A DNA stretch of 64,000 bases, from NCBI RefSeq assembly GCF_016775155.1, contig NZ_JAEUGD010000031.1, forward strand, positions 1 through 64,000, given 5' to 3'. The stretch is from Fulvivirga marina. GTDB taxonomy: Bacteria > Bacteroidota > Bacteroidia > Cytophagales > Cyclobacteriaceae. Position 1 is the first letter of the stretch; every line of letters begins with the position of its first letter. The translations under genes were made by a program, and so were the position numbers. Positions 27,896 to 36,305 of the stretch are shown one piece after another. The notes under the pieces were generated by a model. It was not told the DNA's origin, did not search any database, and saw nothing but the letters and a program-made list of their open reading frames with translations.

Positions 27896-28031
27896 ATATT
27901 CATGTTCATTATTTGACTCTAAATTAATAAATTTAGACGCTGTTAAAACAATAATGATCAAATTGCATTTAACGGCTCACAATTTTTTAATGTATTTGTT
28001 GTTTACTTTTTTTAACTATCTCTACTATTAA

Positions 28032-28610
28032 GTGGCCCATCTTGACAATGACCAAATAATCCTTCGACTAAAGCAAGACGACTCATCATGCCTTGAGGAT
28101 TTAGTGGTTGCTTATAAAAGCTATTGCGTTAATGGATTAAAGAAAAAAACCAAGTGCTCTGATGAAGAAGCTGAAGACTTGTTTATCGATGCTCTTCTGG
28201 AGTTGAGAGACAAAGTGCTTTCAGACAAACTGGACCATTTGCTAAATGCCAAAAGCTATATCTTTGGCATTTGTTACAATAAGTGGTTATCAGCACAACG
28301 CCTGAAAAACAAAACAATCTTTACGTCAATTGATGCAGAGGGCTACTATCAACAATACCTTAAAGATGATTCAAGCCTTGACCTTGAAGATCTGGAATAT
28401 AAAATGCAACTCCTGAACATCACCAACCGGGCCCTGGGGACGATAGGTGAGAAATGTTATAAGCTTATAAAATATTTTTATATTGAAAAACGGAGTATGG
28501 AAGACATCGCTAATATCATGGGGTTTGCAAGCGCCGATGTAGCTAAGACTTCTAAATCAAGATGTTTTAAAAAGCTGGTTGAAAAAACTAAAGAGCTTGA
28601 AAAACTATAA
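28032..28610 (+). CDS. ECF-type RNA polymerase sigma factor
   Basis: A 192-residue sigma-70 family protein. Region 2 spans ~10-85 (CLEDLVVAYKSYCVNGL, DEEAEDLFIDALLELRDKV, SYIFGICYNKWLSAQRLKNK) and region 4 ~130-185 (CYKLIKYFYIEKRSMEDIAN, with an HTH near MGFASADVAKTSKSRCFKKL). It starts with GTG at 28032; no in-frame ATG lies near. It is followed after one base by a membrane TPR protein that probably acts as its regulator, then by a small HTH protein and a CHAT/TPR gene. Its targets are unknown. Confidence 0.88.
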   Translation: MAHLDNDQIILRLKQDDSSCLEDLVVAYKSYCVNGLKKKTKCSDEEAEDLFIDALLELRDKVLSDKLDHLLNAKSYIFGICYNKWLSAQRLKNKTIFTSIDAEGYYQQYLKDDSSLDLEDLEYKMQLLNITNRALGTIGEKCYKLIKYFYIEKRSMEDIANIMGFASADVAKTSKSRCFKKLVEKTKELEKL

Positions 28611-28611
28611 C

Positions 28612-29331
28612 ATGCAAGAAGAGAAACATAGGGCCCTGATAGATAAGTATCTTACTGATACTTTAACCGAAGGCGAAAAGAAAGATTTTATCCTTCTTAT
28701 GGAAAACCCGGAATTTAAAGAAGCTGTGCTTCATGAAAAGCACATAGTGGCCGCACTTAAAGCTAAAGAAAAAGCTAAGCTAAAGGCCAATCTAAAAAGC
28801 TTTTCATCCCGTATCCCTACTACACCTCAACAAACCAGTAATACCAAAAGGCTATGGATGGCGGCGGCTTCTGTCATATTGATTGTCTCCATCGGGTATT
28901 TCATTTACATGAATAACCAGCCTATAAGTAATCAGTTCATAAATTATTATGAACCATACCCAGCAGTAACGATTCAAAGAGGTGAAGGGGAAAAGATAAG
29001 CAAAGCGCTTCAATTATATAGTGAAGAGAAATACCAGGAAGCCGTAGATGAACTTACCAGTTTAGCCAGCCCTGACCAACAGGCTTACTACTTATACCTA
29101 GGCAATTGCTATCTCCAGCTAGATGAAACTCAAAAAGCCATTACTACTTTCGAGAAATTGATAGAAATAAGCAACGACTCTATTTTGACACAACACAGCC
29201 AATGGTACCTGGCTATGGCTCACCTTAAAGCCAACCAATCAGAGCCCTTAAAGATACTTCTTCGGAACATCATCAACCAAAATGGCATGTATTCTGAGCT
29301 TGCCCATAATCTCTTGAAAGAAATAGATTAA
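28612..29331 (+). CDS. Membrane-anchored TPR protein, probable sigma regulator
   Basis: A 239-residue protein started at the ATG at 28612, one base after the sigma factor stop. The N-terminal ~78 residues are cytoplasmic and helical (HRALIDKYLTDTLTEGEKKD, then a lysine-rich stretch). A membrane helix lies at ~80-100 (WMAAASVILIVSIGYFIYM), followed by an extracytoplasmic part with two to three TPR-like repeats (ALQLYSEEKYQEAVDELTSL, YYLYLGNCYLQLDETQKAIT). The topology is that of a single-pass anti-sigma factor, though no zinc-binding motif is visible. Tight coupling to the sigma gene supports that role; it is an inference. Confidence 0.82.
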   Translation: MQEEKHRALIDKYLTDTLTEGEKKDFILLMENPEFKEAVLHEKHIVAALKAKEKAKLKANLKSFSSRIPTTPQQTSNTKRLWMAAASVILIVSIGYFIYMNNQPISNQFINYYEPYPAVTIQRGEGEKISKALQLYSEEKYQEAVDELTSLASPDQQAYYLYLGNCYLQLDETQKAITTFEKLIEISNDSILTQHSQWYLAMAHLKANQSEPLKILLRNIINQNGMYSELAHNLLKEID

Positions 29332-29409
29332 TATATCGAAATAGAACCACTCTCTCTGTTTACTTTTCCATATCAAAAGCACTACTTTTAAAACTAAGTG
29401 ATAAACAGT

Positions 29410-29685
29410 ATGGCTTTTAAATTCGAACAATATCTTAATAATATCGAACGACTGGATCAGCTTATTAGATTAAAATGCACTGGCTCACCAGAATCGCTAT
29501 CAACACGATTAAACATATCAAGAAGTACATTGTACAGACACCTTGAGATCATGCGCATAATAGGTGCCCCCATAACTTACTGTACAAAATATGAGAGCTT
29601 TGTCTACGAATATCCTGTGGATTTCAACTTTGGATTTTCACCTAAATACCGTACGCCCGGTAGGTCTTCCCTTTCTTTGACCTGA
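29410..29685 (+). CDS. Small HTH DNA-binding protein
   Basis: About 91 residues from the ATG at 29410 (a GTG at 29398 would add four). The N-terminal half carries a winged-helix/HTH-11 type motif: NNIERLDQLIRLKCTGSPES, then LSTRLNISRSTLYRHLEIMR and GAPITYCTKYESFVYEY. This pattern is common in small Bacteroidota regulators that accompany TPR and CHAT-type or kinase loci. There is no effector domain. It stands between the sigma/TPR pair and the CHAT gene and may control one of them. Confidence 0.75.
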   Translation: MAFKFEQYLNNIERLDQLIRLKCTGSPESLSTRLNISRSTLYRHLEIMRIIGAPITYCTKYESFVYEYPVDFNFGFSPKYRTPGRSSLSLT

Positions 29686-29899
29686 TCAGGACGAACATCA
29701 GATTCAATCTGGATCGCTATTGTCTTAGTAACCTTACCCGCTTCGCCCCGAACTACAAACTTTCAACAACCAGATTTTCTAACCTAATCAACCAACGATC
29801 AGGATCAATGTTCAGAGATAGAAAGAGCAAGGCAAATAGAGTTGAATAATTTTTAATTCAGGAAACCTTAAAGCTGAAAGGAGTGTTCATATCATTCGC
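29686..29899. other. Intergenic region upstream of the CHAT gene
   Basis: No coding region or hairpin terminator was recognised. The far end carries the promoter of the CHAT/TPR gene. The sequence is less AT-rich around 29720-29790. Confidence 0.35.
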
Positions 29900-29907
29900 T
29901 AAATTTG
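29900..29907 (+). promoter_or_regulatory. Promoter -7 box for the CHAT/TPR gene
   Basis: TAAATTTG fits TAnnTTTG and lies 46 bases before the ATG at 29954. It implies that the CHAT gene has its own transcription unit. Confidence 0.45.
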
Positions 29908-29953
29908 CAGCAATTCAACTGCTTTTTAACGCATTCCACGACTTTAAGCCAAT

Positions 29954-30457
29954 ATGCTCAAGTATTATTTGCTCGTTTTTGTTCTTGCCATATTTACATA
30001 CAGCTCGCCCCCATCATTTGGACAGAATGACTATCTAAAGTCTTTTGACCATCACTACAGCCACGCTCAGTTTGACTCATGTATTCAACTGATCAAAAAA
30101 GTCCTCCCTCGCTATCAAAACAACCCCTCTCAAAAAATAAAACTGCTCAACCTGTTGGGCAAGAGCTATGCGCGTAATTATCAATATGAGGAAGGTCAGG
30201 AAGCCTACACTAAAGCGGCAGCACTGAACAAAGAACGTGGCACCCTCTCAAAGGACGACTACATAGCCAGCTTATTGGGAATTTGTGATGTTTATGCAGC
30301 AGATATGCAAACGGATTCTATGAAAGTTCTACTAGACAGGGTAGAGCTTATGATAGATAAGGACAATAGGCATTATGGGCATTTTCTTTTGAATAGAGGA
30401 AGGGAAAATTTTGAGTTTAACACACTATTGGCAAAAGGTATTTTCTACAAGCTTTAA
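29954..30457 (+). CDS. N-terminal fragment of the TPR-CHAT gene
   Basis: A 167-residue readable piece: signal peptide (residues 1-24), then helical repeats (LLGKSYARNYQYEEGQEAYT, YIASLLGICDVYAADMQTDS). It ends abruptly at GIFYKL, where the next repeat is continued in another frame. If the frameshift is real, a short secreted TPR peptide could still be made. Confidence 0.6.
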   Translation: MLKYYLLVFVLAIFTYSSPPSFGQNDYLKSFDHHYSHAQFDSCIQLIKKVLPRYQNNPSQKIKLLNLLGKSYARNYQYEEGQEAYTKAAALNKERGTLSKDDYIASLLGICDVYAADMQTDSMKVLLDRVELMIDKDNRHYGHFLLNRGRENFEFNTLLAKGIFYKL

Positions 30458-30761
30458 ACTCATTATCACAACGGAATCATTTAATTATTGAAGCTCATAT
30501 TTCCCTTGGGCAAATATATAATTTTCAGATAACACGACCTTATGATAGTGCCGATCATCATATTTCCAAAGCAATACAGTTAGCTCATGAACAATTTAAC
30601 TCAGATCAAACAGCTCTTTTACAATGCTTTATCCATAAAGCTAATTATTTGAGAGTAACCCATAGTGTGGATAGCGCAATTTCCTTTTTGGAAACAAATG
30701 CCTTCAAGAATCTAAATAACACCACAAGAGTCATTCTATATTTTAAAGTGAAATTTATGAA

Positions 30762-32555
30762 ATGATGAGTTTATGTTATGAGTTCAATGGCAATGATAAA
30801 AGACAATTGGAATGTGCCAAATATAATATCAATATTAAAACCAAATTACTAAATCCAAATCACCCCCAAATCGCAAAGGCCTATATTAGACTTGCGAGAG
30901 CATTTGCAAAATTAGAAATGCTTGCTCAATCTAACCTGTCAAATATTGGTTATAGAATTAATGAAAGCCTTATTCAAAGTGGAGAATATTATAGAATTAT
31001 AGAGGCGTACCAAAGAACACTTTTTACACTATATAATTTATCTCTAAATAAGTCTCACCTCGCAGAAGCATATTTAACATCCGAGATAACAAAAGCTAGT
31101 ACAATCCACCAATCCCAATACTACTATTCTTCAGTTAAATACTTAGGCATATCCGAAGACTTAATTACTGAAGAAGCCATTTTAAAAAAGGAGCTAAGTT
31201 TTCTACAGTCAAAAAAAATAGAATTAGTAAAAAACAATGCTAATCAAACCGAGATTCATAAGGTACAAAACAAATTATTCAATAAGCATAAATCCTATGA
31301 CAGTCTAATCTCACACCTCGAACAAAACTACCCCGAATACTATAACCTCAAATACAATTTCGATGTGTTGTCAATAGAAGAAGTACAACAAAAACTTAAG
31401 TCTAATGAAGCATTGATAGAATATTTTAATGGGAATGATCAAACCTATGTATTTACCATCACAAAAGACACTGCCACATTCCAGGCTATGCCCTTGGTAA
31501 AATATGATCGTATAGAAAAACTTAGAAATACACTGACCAACTCTGCTCTTAAAAACCCATCTCAAGCCTACATGGATTATTCAAAAGCAGCCTATCAACT
31601 CTTTAAAGAAATCCTGGCCACCCCACTTAAAAATATTGATACTACAAAGATCAACACCCTTAGAATAATACCTGATGGTTTACTGGGACTCATCCCTTTT
31701 GAAACACTATTAACTCAACCTGTTCATAAACAAGCAGAAGACTACCGTAGTTTACCCTATCTCTTCAAAAAATTTAATATTAGCTATGGATATTCTGCCA
31801 CATCTATGTTCAAGTTCAATGAACATAAAAAGTCAGTGAGTTCAGCCCAGGTCCTGGCTTTTGCTCCTTCAGAGTTAACTCCTTCTGTAAAAACTGCTGA
31901 TCTGGCCCCATTAAAGTCGAACCTTCAGGAAGTGTTCCACCTCAATAACTATTTTGACCATCATAATTTGACAGGGGAAGAAGCCACGGAAACAGCATTC
32001 AAAGAAAAAATAAAAGACTATCCCATCGCTCACCTGGCCATGCATGCCATCATTGACGACGAAGACCCCATGTACTCCAAGCTGTTGTTCGCACCCTCAA
32101 AAGATACTTTGGAAGACGGTATGCTCCACACCTTCGAGCTGTACAACATGCGCCTGAATACGCAAATGGTAGTACTCAGTGCTTGTAATACAGGAAGCGG
32201 AAAATTACAAAAAGGAGAAGGGGTAATTGCCTATGCGGGCAGCCCTTCTGTGGTTATGAGCCACTGGGCCGTGGACGACAAGTCTACTGCTGAGCTCATG
32301 AAGCACTTTTACAAACATTTAAGCAATGGTCACCCAAAGGATGTAGCGCTACGCAATGCCAAGCTGGATTTCTTAAAAAATGCTCCTCCCATCTATCACC
32401 ACCCTTACTACTGGAACAATTTTGTGGTAATGGGCGACCCCGCGCCTGTTGCAAGCGAATGGTATGGATGGAAAATCGTGGTTGCTCTACGTACGGCAAT
32501 GTTCTTTGCCATGATACTAGCCATTTCCAACAGACACAAAATGATTAAGTACTGA
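30762..32555 (+). CDS. C-terminal CHAT fragment of the TPR-CHAT gene
   Basis: A 597-residue open frame. It begins inside the TPR region, has a coiled segment (~120-185), then a CHAT peptidase domain (~190-565). The domain shows IPDGLLGLIPFETLL, the His motif HLAMHA, the Cys motif LSACNTGSG and AYAGSPSVVMSHWAVDDKST. A membrane helix near ~575-590 (VALRTAMFFAMILAI) ends it. CHAT proteins are caspase-like cysteine proteases, often used in signalling or cell death. On its own this piece lacks a signal peptide, so activity in this strain is uncertain. Confidence 0.65.
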   Translation: MMSLCYEFNGNDKRQLECAKYNINIKTKLLNPNHPQIAKAYIRLARAFAKLEMLAQSNLSNIGYRINESLIQSGEYYRIIEAYQRTLFTLYNLSLNKSHLAEAYLTSEITKASTIHQSQYYYSSVKYLGISEDLITEEAILKKELSFLQSKKIELVKNNANQTEIHKVQNKLFNKHKSYDSLISHLEQNYPEYYNLKYNFDVLSIEEVQQKLKSNEALIEYFNGNDQTYVFTITKDTATFQAMPLVKYDRIEKLRNTLTNSALKNPSQAYMDYSKAAYQLFKEILATPLKNIDTTKINTLRIIPDGLLGLIPFETLLTQPVHKQAEDYRSLPYLFKKFNISYGYSATSMFKFNEHKKSVSSAQVLAFAPSELTPSVKTADLAPLKSNLQEVFHLNNYFDHHNLTGEEATETAFKEKIKDYPIAHLAMHAIIDDEDPMYSKLLFAPSKDTLEDGMLHTFELYNMRLNTQMVVLSACNTGSGKLQKGEGVIAYAGSPSVVMSHWAVDDKSTAELMKHFYKHLSNGHPKDVALRNAKLDFLKNAPPIYHHPYYWNNFVVMGDPAPVASEWYGWKIVVALRTAMFFAMILAISNRHKMIKY

Positions 32556-32616
32556 AATTAATTCTAAGTTTTTTAAGTTTACAGGAGAAGAGTAAAACTT
32601 TCTTAGAAAGAGAGAT

Positions 32617-32937
32617 ATGATAGATAGTATTCAGCCAGTAACACTTACGGACAAAGCCATAGAGGAGGTTCGTAACATCATGACCAACAAAAATATACCA
32701 GGAGGTTATTCGTTGCGCATCGGTATAAAAGGAAGTGGAGGATGCTCAGGGTTCAACTATTTGTTGGGTTTTGACAAGAAGAAGGATACAGATTTGGCGT
32801 ACGAGGTCAATGGCATACCTGTTATAGTCGAAAAAAAACATACCATGTACTTACTGGGGCTGGAAGTAGACTTTTATGAAGGTTCTGATGCCCGGGGCTT
32901 CACTTTTGTAAAACCTGAAGAAAATAAACAGGATTAA
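32617..32937 (+). CDS. IscA/HesB-like protein lacking the C-terminal CxC
   Basis: A 106-residue protein of the A-type iron-sulfur carrier fold: TDKAIEEVRNIM, YSLRIGIKGSGGCSGFNYLL with the first conserved Cys, then LGLEVDFYEGSDARGFTF. Normal members end in a CGCG motif two residues apart; here the chain stops at KPEENKQD and that pair is absent. With one Cys left, classical cluster binding is doubtful, and it may act with a partner. It lies 61 bases behind the CHAT gene on the same strand and converges with folB, 2 bases away. Confidence 0.85.
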   Translation: MIDSIQPVTLTDKAIEEVRNIMTNKNIPGGYSLRIGIKGSGGCSGFNYLLGFDKKKDTDLAYEVNGIPVIVEKKHTMYLLGLEVDFYEGSDARGFTFVKPEENKQD

Positions 32938-32939
32938 GC

Positions 32940-33296
32940 TTACCTTTTCTTTTTTACTGTTATAGTTGCCGCTCTGCATTGACCACCTATAGGCGGATCA
33001 AACTTCGAAAGGCTTACTTTCACCTTTTTAACAGCCGGCACCTCATCCAATACCCTGGTTATTATTCTATTCACAACATGTTCAAGGAGCTTGGAGGGTT
33101 GTTCCATTTCATCCTTTACAATTGCGTATAACTGCTCGTAATCAACTGTCCCCTCTAACTCATCCTTTTTTGAAGCATGCGCAAAGTTAGTTTTCACAGA
33201 AATATTAACTTCAAACTTATTTCCTTTTTGCCTCTCCTCATCATAATAGCCATGATAGGCTTTGAAAAGCAACCCTTCAAGGGATATTTTACCCAT
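32940..33296 (-). CDS. folB: Dihydroneopterin aldolase
   Basis: A 118-residue cytoplasmic enzyme of folate synthesis that cleaves 7,8-dihydroneopterin to 6-hydroxymethyl-dihydropterin and glycolaldehyde. Family marks: ISLEGLLFKAYHGYYDEE (with the Tyr/Glu pocket), VDYEQLYAIV, LLEHVVNRI and the catalytic Lys region VKVSLSKFDPPIGG. The ATG overlaps the divIVA stop by one base (TAATG), so translation is coupled. Length and order are typical. Confidence 0.93.
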   Translation of the reverse strand: MGKISLEGLLFKAYHGYYDEERQKGNKFEVNISVKTNFAHASKKDELEGTVDYEQLYAIVKDEMEQPSKLLEHVVNRIITRVLDEVPAVKKVKVSLSKFDPPIGGQCRAATITVKKKR

Positions 33297-34081
33297 TACT
33301 CAATATCATCAAAAAATGAAGTACTTTCTTTACTCACCTTACTCTCTTTGGATTCACCAGGCTTTTGCTTCAGGGGCTCCTTTACCGCATTTGCAACTAC
33401 AGTTTCTTCCTGCTGTTGCTCCTCATCCGCACTTTCTTCAACCTCTGGAATCTCTTCAGCAGAAATGGCCTTATAACTATTTTGAAGTTTGACAGAAGTC
33501 TTTGCTGCCTTATCTACTGCTTCTCTTTTTACACGTAATAACTCGGCCTCTACATCAAATTTCTTAACCTGAGACTTGACTCTATCAGCTTTCTGTAATG
33601 CATCATTGGCAAAGCTCTTGATATCAGAGACAAGATCATCTTTTACATTCTCAAGTAACTTGTATACTTGGGCCATACTGCGGATCTGGTCCTCCATCTC
33701 ATCAATGGTATTCTTTGACTTAATCTCGGCCTCCTCAATCATATCTTTTGCCTTGCTTTTGGCGTCATTTAAAACAGCTTCCGCCTTCATCTGAGTTTCA
33801 CGCATATGAAGCTCCGCTGTTTTAGTGGCTTGATCAATCATACTGGCCCCGGTATCTTCCGCGGTTTTCAGAGTTTTGAACAGTGAATTTTCAACTTCAC
33901 GAAGCTTTTCAACCTCCTTTTCAGAGGCCTGTAGTTTTATTTTAAGTTCTTTATTTTCATCAATCAGCTTCTCCCACTCCTGAGACATCGTGACCAAAAA
34001 AGCATTGACCTCATCTTTGTCTAACCCTCGAAAAACTTTCTCAAATGTTTTTTGGCGTATTTCTAATGGTGTAATCTTCAT
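33296..34081 (-). CDS. DivIVA-domain protein
   Basis: A 261-residue coiled-coil protein. The N-terminal DivIVA motif is ITPLEIRQKTFEKVFRGLDK, then DEVNAFLVTMSQEWEKLIDEN. The region ~45-190 is one long predicted coiled coil, and the acidic tail (EIPEVEESADEEQQQEE) ends in FFDDIE. DivIVA proteins sense negative membrane curvature at poles and septa and recruit partners for division or growth. The gene is coupled to folB downstream and lies 24 bases after a WD40 gene. In Bacteroidota the exact role is not established. Confidence 0.88.
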   Translation of the reverse strand: MKITPLEIRQKTFEKVFRGLDKDEVNAFLVTMSQEWEKLIDENKELKIKLQASEKEVEKLREVENSLFKTLKTAEDTGASMIDQATKTAELHMRETQMKAEAVLNDAKSKAKDMIEEAEIKSKNTIDEMEDQIRSMAQVYKLLENVKDDLVSDIKSFANDALQKADRVKSQVKKFDVEAELLRVKREAVDKAAKTSVKLQNSYKAISAEEIPEVEESADEEQQQEETVVANAVKEPLKQKPGESKESKVSKESTSFFDDIE

Positions 34082-34105
34082 AATGTCATATCATTAAACC
34101 AACTT

Positions 34106-35023
34106 TCAACTATCAAACTCAATATCCCAGACCGATATTGCCCTGTCATCACTGGCACTCACCAATAAATCCTTGTACGACGACCAGAGCAGTTTGTTCA
34201 CCGAAGTTCCGTGCCCGGCATGTCTCGCTTTGTCTATTACTTTCAACAACCTAAAAGCATGAGTATCCCAGATTTTTATGGATTTATCCATGCTACAAGT
34301 TACAAAATGTTTACCATCCGGACTAAAATCAAGGTTATTAATCGCATACATATGCGCTACAATATCTTCCAGCTCCAAATAGCCTGCCTGGACATCCCAA
34401 ATTTTCAGGTGAGCATCTCGACCAGCAGTAACAAGCAATTGACCATCTGGCGAATATTTAACTGTGAAAACCGAATTTTCATGACCTTCAAGCTCCCTGA
34501 CAAGCTGATAATCATCCAAATTAAATATACGCACTTTATTATCACTATAACCTACAGCCATCTCTCTACTTTGCTCATTAATAGCAATGGCACGAGCACT
34601 TTTTAATGAATTGTTAATTTTGTAGACCACATGCAAACTCTTCAAGTCCACCACAGTCACCGTACCAGAGGCATCACTAACATATAAGTGGTTCTCAAAA
34701 GAGTTTATGTCAAAAATGGCGTGATCTGTCATCTTCAAAGACCCTACTTCCTCTTTCTTCTCCCAATCTAATAGGTGGATACCGTCATAATTATGTCCAG
34801 CCACCAGCAAATTCTGATTTTTCAGATAATGAAGGGAATAAACCGAATTAGGTAACTTGGCTATGAGCTGCCCGTTTTCTGACTCCATGAGGTTCCAGAA
34901 CACTACCATACCGTCTCCTGCTCCTGAAAAAAACATATGATCATATTGGGTTCTTTCCAATGTGTAAACACAATCATTATGACCAGTGAAGGTTTTGAGT
35001 TTGGAAACGTTAACTTTACCCAT
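34106..35023 (-). CDS. WD40-repeat protein
   Basis: A 305-residue propeller of about seven WD40 blades. Repeats end in typical pairs: HNDCVYTLERTQYDHMFFSG, ENSVFTVKYSPDGQLLVTAG followed by HLKIWD, FSPDGKHFVTCSMDKSIKIW and LVSASDDRAISVWDIEFDS. There is no signal peptide or enzyme domain, so it is probably a cytoplasmic protein-binding scaffold. It heads a minus-strand run with divIVA and folB and is divergent from the phosphopantetheinyl transferase gene. Partner unknown. Confidence 0.87.
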   Translation of the reverse strand: MGKVNVSKLKTFTGHNDCVYTLERTQYDHMFFSGAGDGMVVFWNLMESENGQLIAKLPNSVYSLHYLKNQNLLVAGHNYDGIHLLDWEKKEEVGSLKMTDHAIFDINSFENHLYVSDASGTVTVVDLKSLHVVYKINNSLKSARAIAINEQSREMAVGYSDNKVRIFNLDDYQLVRELEGHENSVFTVKYSPDGQLLVTAGRDAHLKIWDVQAGYLELEDIVAHMYAINNLDFSPDGKHFVTCSMDKSIKIWDTHAFRLLKVIDKARHAGHGTSVNKLLWSSYKDLLVSASDDRAISVWDIEFDS

Positions 35024-35090
35024 CGATCGTTGTTTTCAAGTTAAAATCTAATTTTAAAGCAAAGAAGCAAGTTTTCCAGTCAGTTATCAA

Positions 35091-35723
35091 ATGCCGATAC
35101 ATAAAATAGAAGAAATAAATACAACCCGGTATCTCGCGATATGGCATATTGAAGAGAGTATCGAAGAATTAACCAGGCTACTAGACCCGGCAGATACCGA
35201 CAAAAGTATTCTGGAGGGTTTTAGAAGTGATAAAAAGAAGTTTGAATGGCTAGCAGGCAGGGTCTGCATAAAAAGTCTTTGTAAAGTTATGGGCATCTAT
35301 TACAAGGGGCTAACAAAAAATAACAATGGCAAACCTTTTCTTATTGAAAGCACGGCAGAAGTATCTATGTCACATTCATACCCATATGTAGCCGCCCTCA
35401 TAGATAGCACCGAAGATATAGGTATTGACCTGGAGCAACCCAAAGAAAAGCTTCGAAGAGTCGCTCACAAATTTTTATCTGACCACGAATTAAACGCTGC
35501 AAGTGATCAAATAAATGCCTTGTGCATTTATTGGTGCGCAAAGGAAACACTCTATAAAATTTGTGATCAGCACATCAATTTCAGAGAGCAGATGGCAGTG
35601 GAAGACTTTGAATTATGTGATCGGGGACATACGGTTGGCAAAGTAATTGTAAACAATATTGTGAAAAGCTATAAATTAGAATTTAGGATAGAAAAAGATT
35701 ATATTCTGACTTTTAACCTATAG
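35091..35723 (+). CDS. 4'-phosphopantetheinyl transferase family protein
   Basis: A 210-residue Sfp-type enzyme that transfers phosphopantetheine from CoA to a Ser of acyl or peptidyl carrier proteins. The family marks are the P-binding MSHSYPYVAALI, the metal site GIDLEQPKEKLRRVAHKF and WCAKETLYKICD with the conserved KE pair. Its length fits a pseudo-dimeric Sfp-like enzyme. A redoxin gene follows 15 bases later. No carrier-protein gene is in the window, so the target (fatty acid ACP or a secondary-metabolite carrier) is open. Confidence 0.88.
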   Translation: MPIHKIEEINTTRYLAIWHIEESIEELTRLLDPADTDKSILEGFRSDKKKFEWLAGRVCIKSLCKVMGIYYKGLTKNNNGKPFLIESTAEVSMSHSYPYVAALIDSTEDIGIDLEQPKEKLRRVAHKFLSDHELNAASDQINALCIYWCAKETLYKICDQHINFREQMAVEDFELCDRGHTVGKVIVNNIVKSYKLEFRIEKDYILTFNL

Positions 35724-35738
35724 CCAAAGTATAACGTC

Positions 35739-36305
35739 ATGAGAAATTTATTATTTATAGGTCTTATTGCATTTGTAACAACGGCTGCTCTCGGACAAAA
35801 AATCAACAACTTTACCTTAACAGATGTTAAGACAAAAAAGCAGGTTTCCCTAGATGACTATAAAACTGCCAAAGGTGTTGTGGTGATTTTCACCAGCAAT
35901 GTATGTCCATACGCCGTTTATTATGAAGGACGTATCACTCAGTTAATCTCTGAATATAAAAGTAAAGGCATACAATTTATACTCATAAACTCGCACACGG
36001 AAGCCAAAGAGTCGGAAGCAGAAATGGCTAACAAAATATCAACATGGGGGCTTAATGTACCTTACTTAGCTGATAAAGATCAAAGTGTGCTCTCTCAGTT
36101 TGGAGCACGCAAAAGCCCTGAGGTATTCCTTTTAAAAAATAACGGAAGCTTCTCCATTTTTTACAATGGTGCAATAGATAACAATCCTCAGGTTGCTACC
36201 GACGTAAAGGAGCAATATCTAAAGGAGAACATCAATCTTCTGTTACAGGGAAAACCTGCTAAATCAGGCGGCCGCCCTATTGGGTGTATGGTAAAGAGAG
36301 GCTAA
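35739..36305 (+). CDS. Exported thioredoxin-like (redoxin) protein
   Basis: A 188-residue protein with a signal peptide (LLFIGLIAFVTTAALGQ). The thioredoxin/AhpC-TSA fold shows FTSNVCPYAVYYEGRI, where a single Cys stands at the active position, and PEVFLLKNNGSF with the usual cis-Pro. A second Cys lies at the end (RPIGCMVKRG). The lack of a CxxC pair argues for a peroxiredoxin-like or resolving-Cys mechanism rather than a disulfide isomerase. It overlaps the SirB1-like gene by four bases at their ends. Confidence 0.83.
   Translation: MRNLLFIGLIAFVTTAALGQKINNFTLTDVKTKKQVSLDDYKTAKGVVVIFTSNVCPYAVYYEGRITQLISEYKSKGIQFILINSHTEAKESEAEMANKISTWGLNVPYLADKDQSVLSQFGARKSPEVFLLKNNGSFSIFYNGAIDNNPQVATDVKEQYLKENINLLLQGKPAKSGGRPIGCMVKRG

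Larger units (their letters stand above)
29954..32555 (+). pseudogene. TPR-CHAT (caspase-like) protein, broken by two frameshifts
   Basis: The parts align as one 867-residue protein if one base is restored at each of two sites. Frame 1 (29954-30457) gives a signal peptide (LLVFVLAIFTYSS, then FGQ) and TPR repeats. A second frame continues from ~30449 (QALNSLSQRNHLIIEAHISL) to a TGA at 30763. A third continues from ~30745 (SEIYEMMSLCYEFNGND) through a CHAT domain with the catalytic pair His in HLAMHA and Cys in LSACNTGSG, and a C-terminal membrane helix. Both shifts look like single A deletions (30449-30450 and 30745-30747). They are either real inactivation or sequencing error. Confidence 0.8.

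Noticed and set aside
30440-30765. Programmed frameshifting in the CHAT gene
   Set aside because: No slippery heptamer with a following structure was seen, and two successive shifts of the same sign are unlikely to be programmed.
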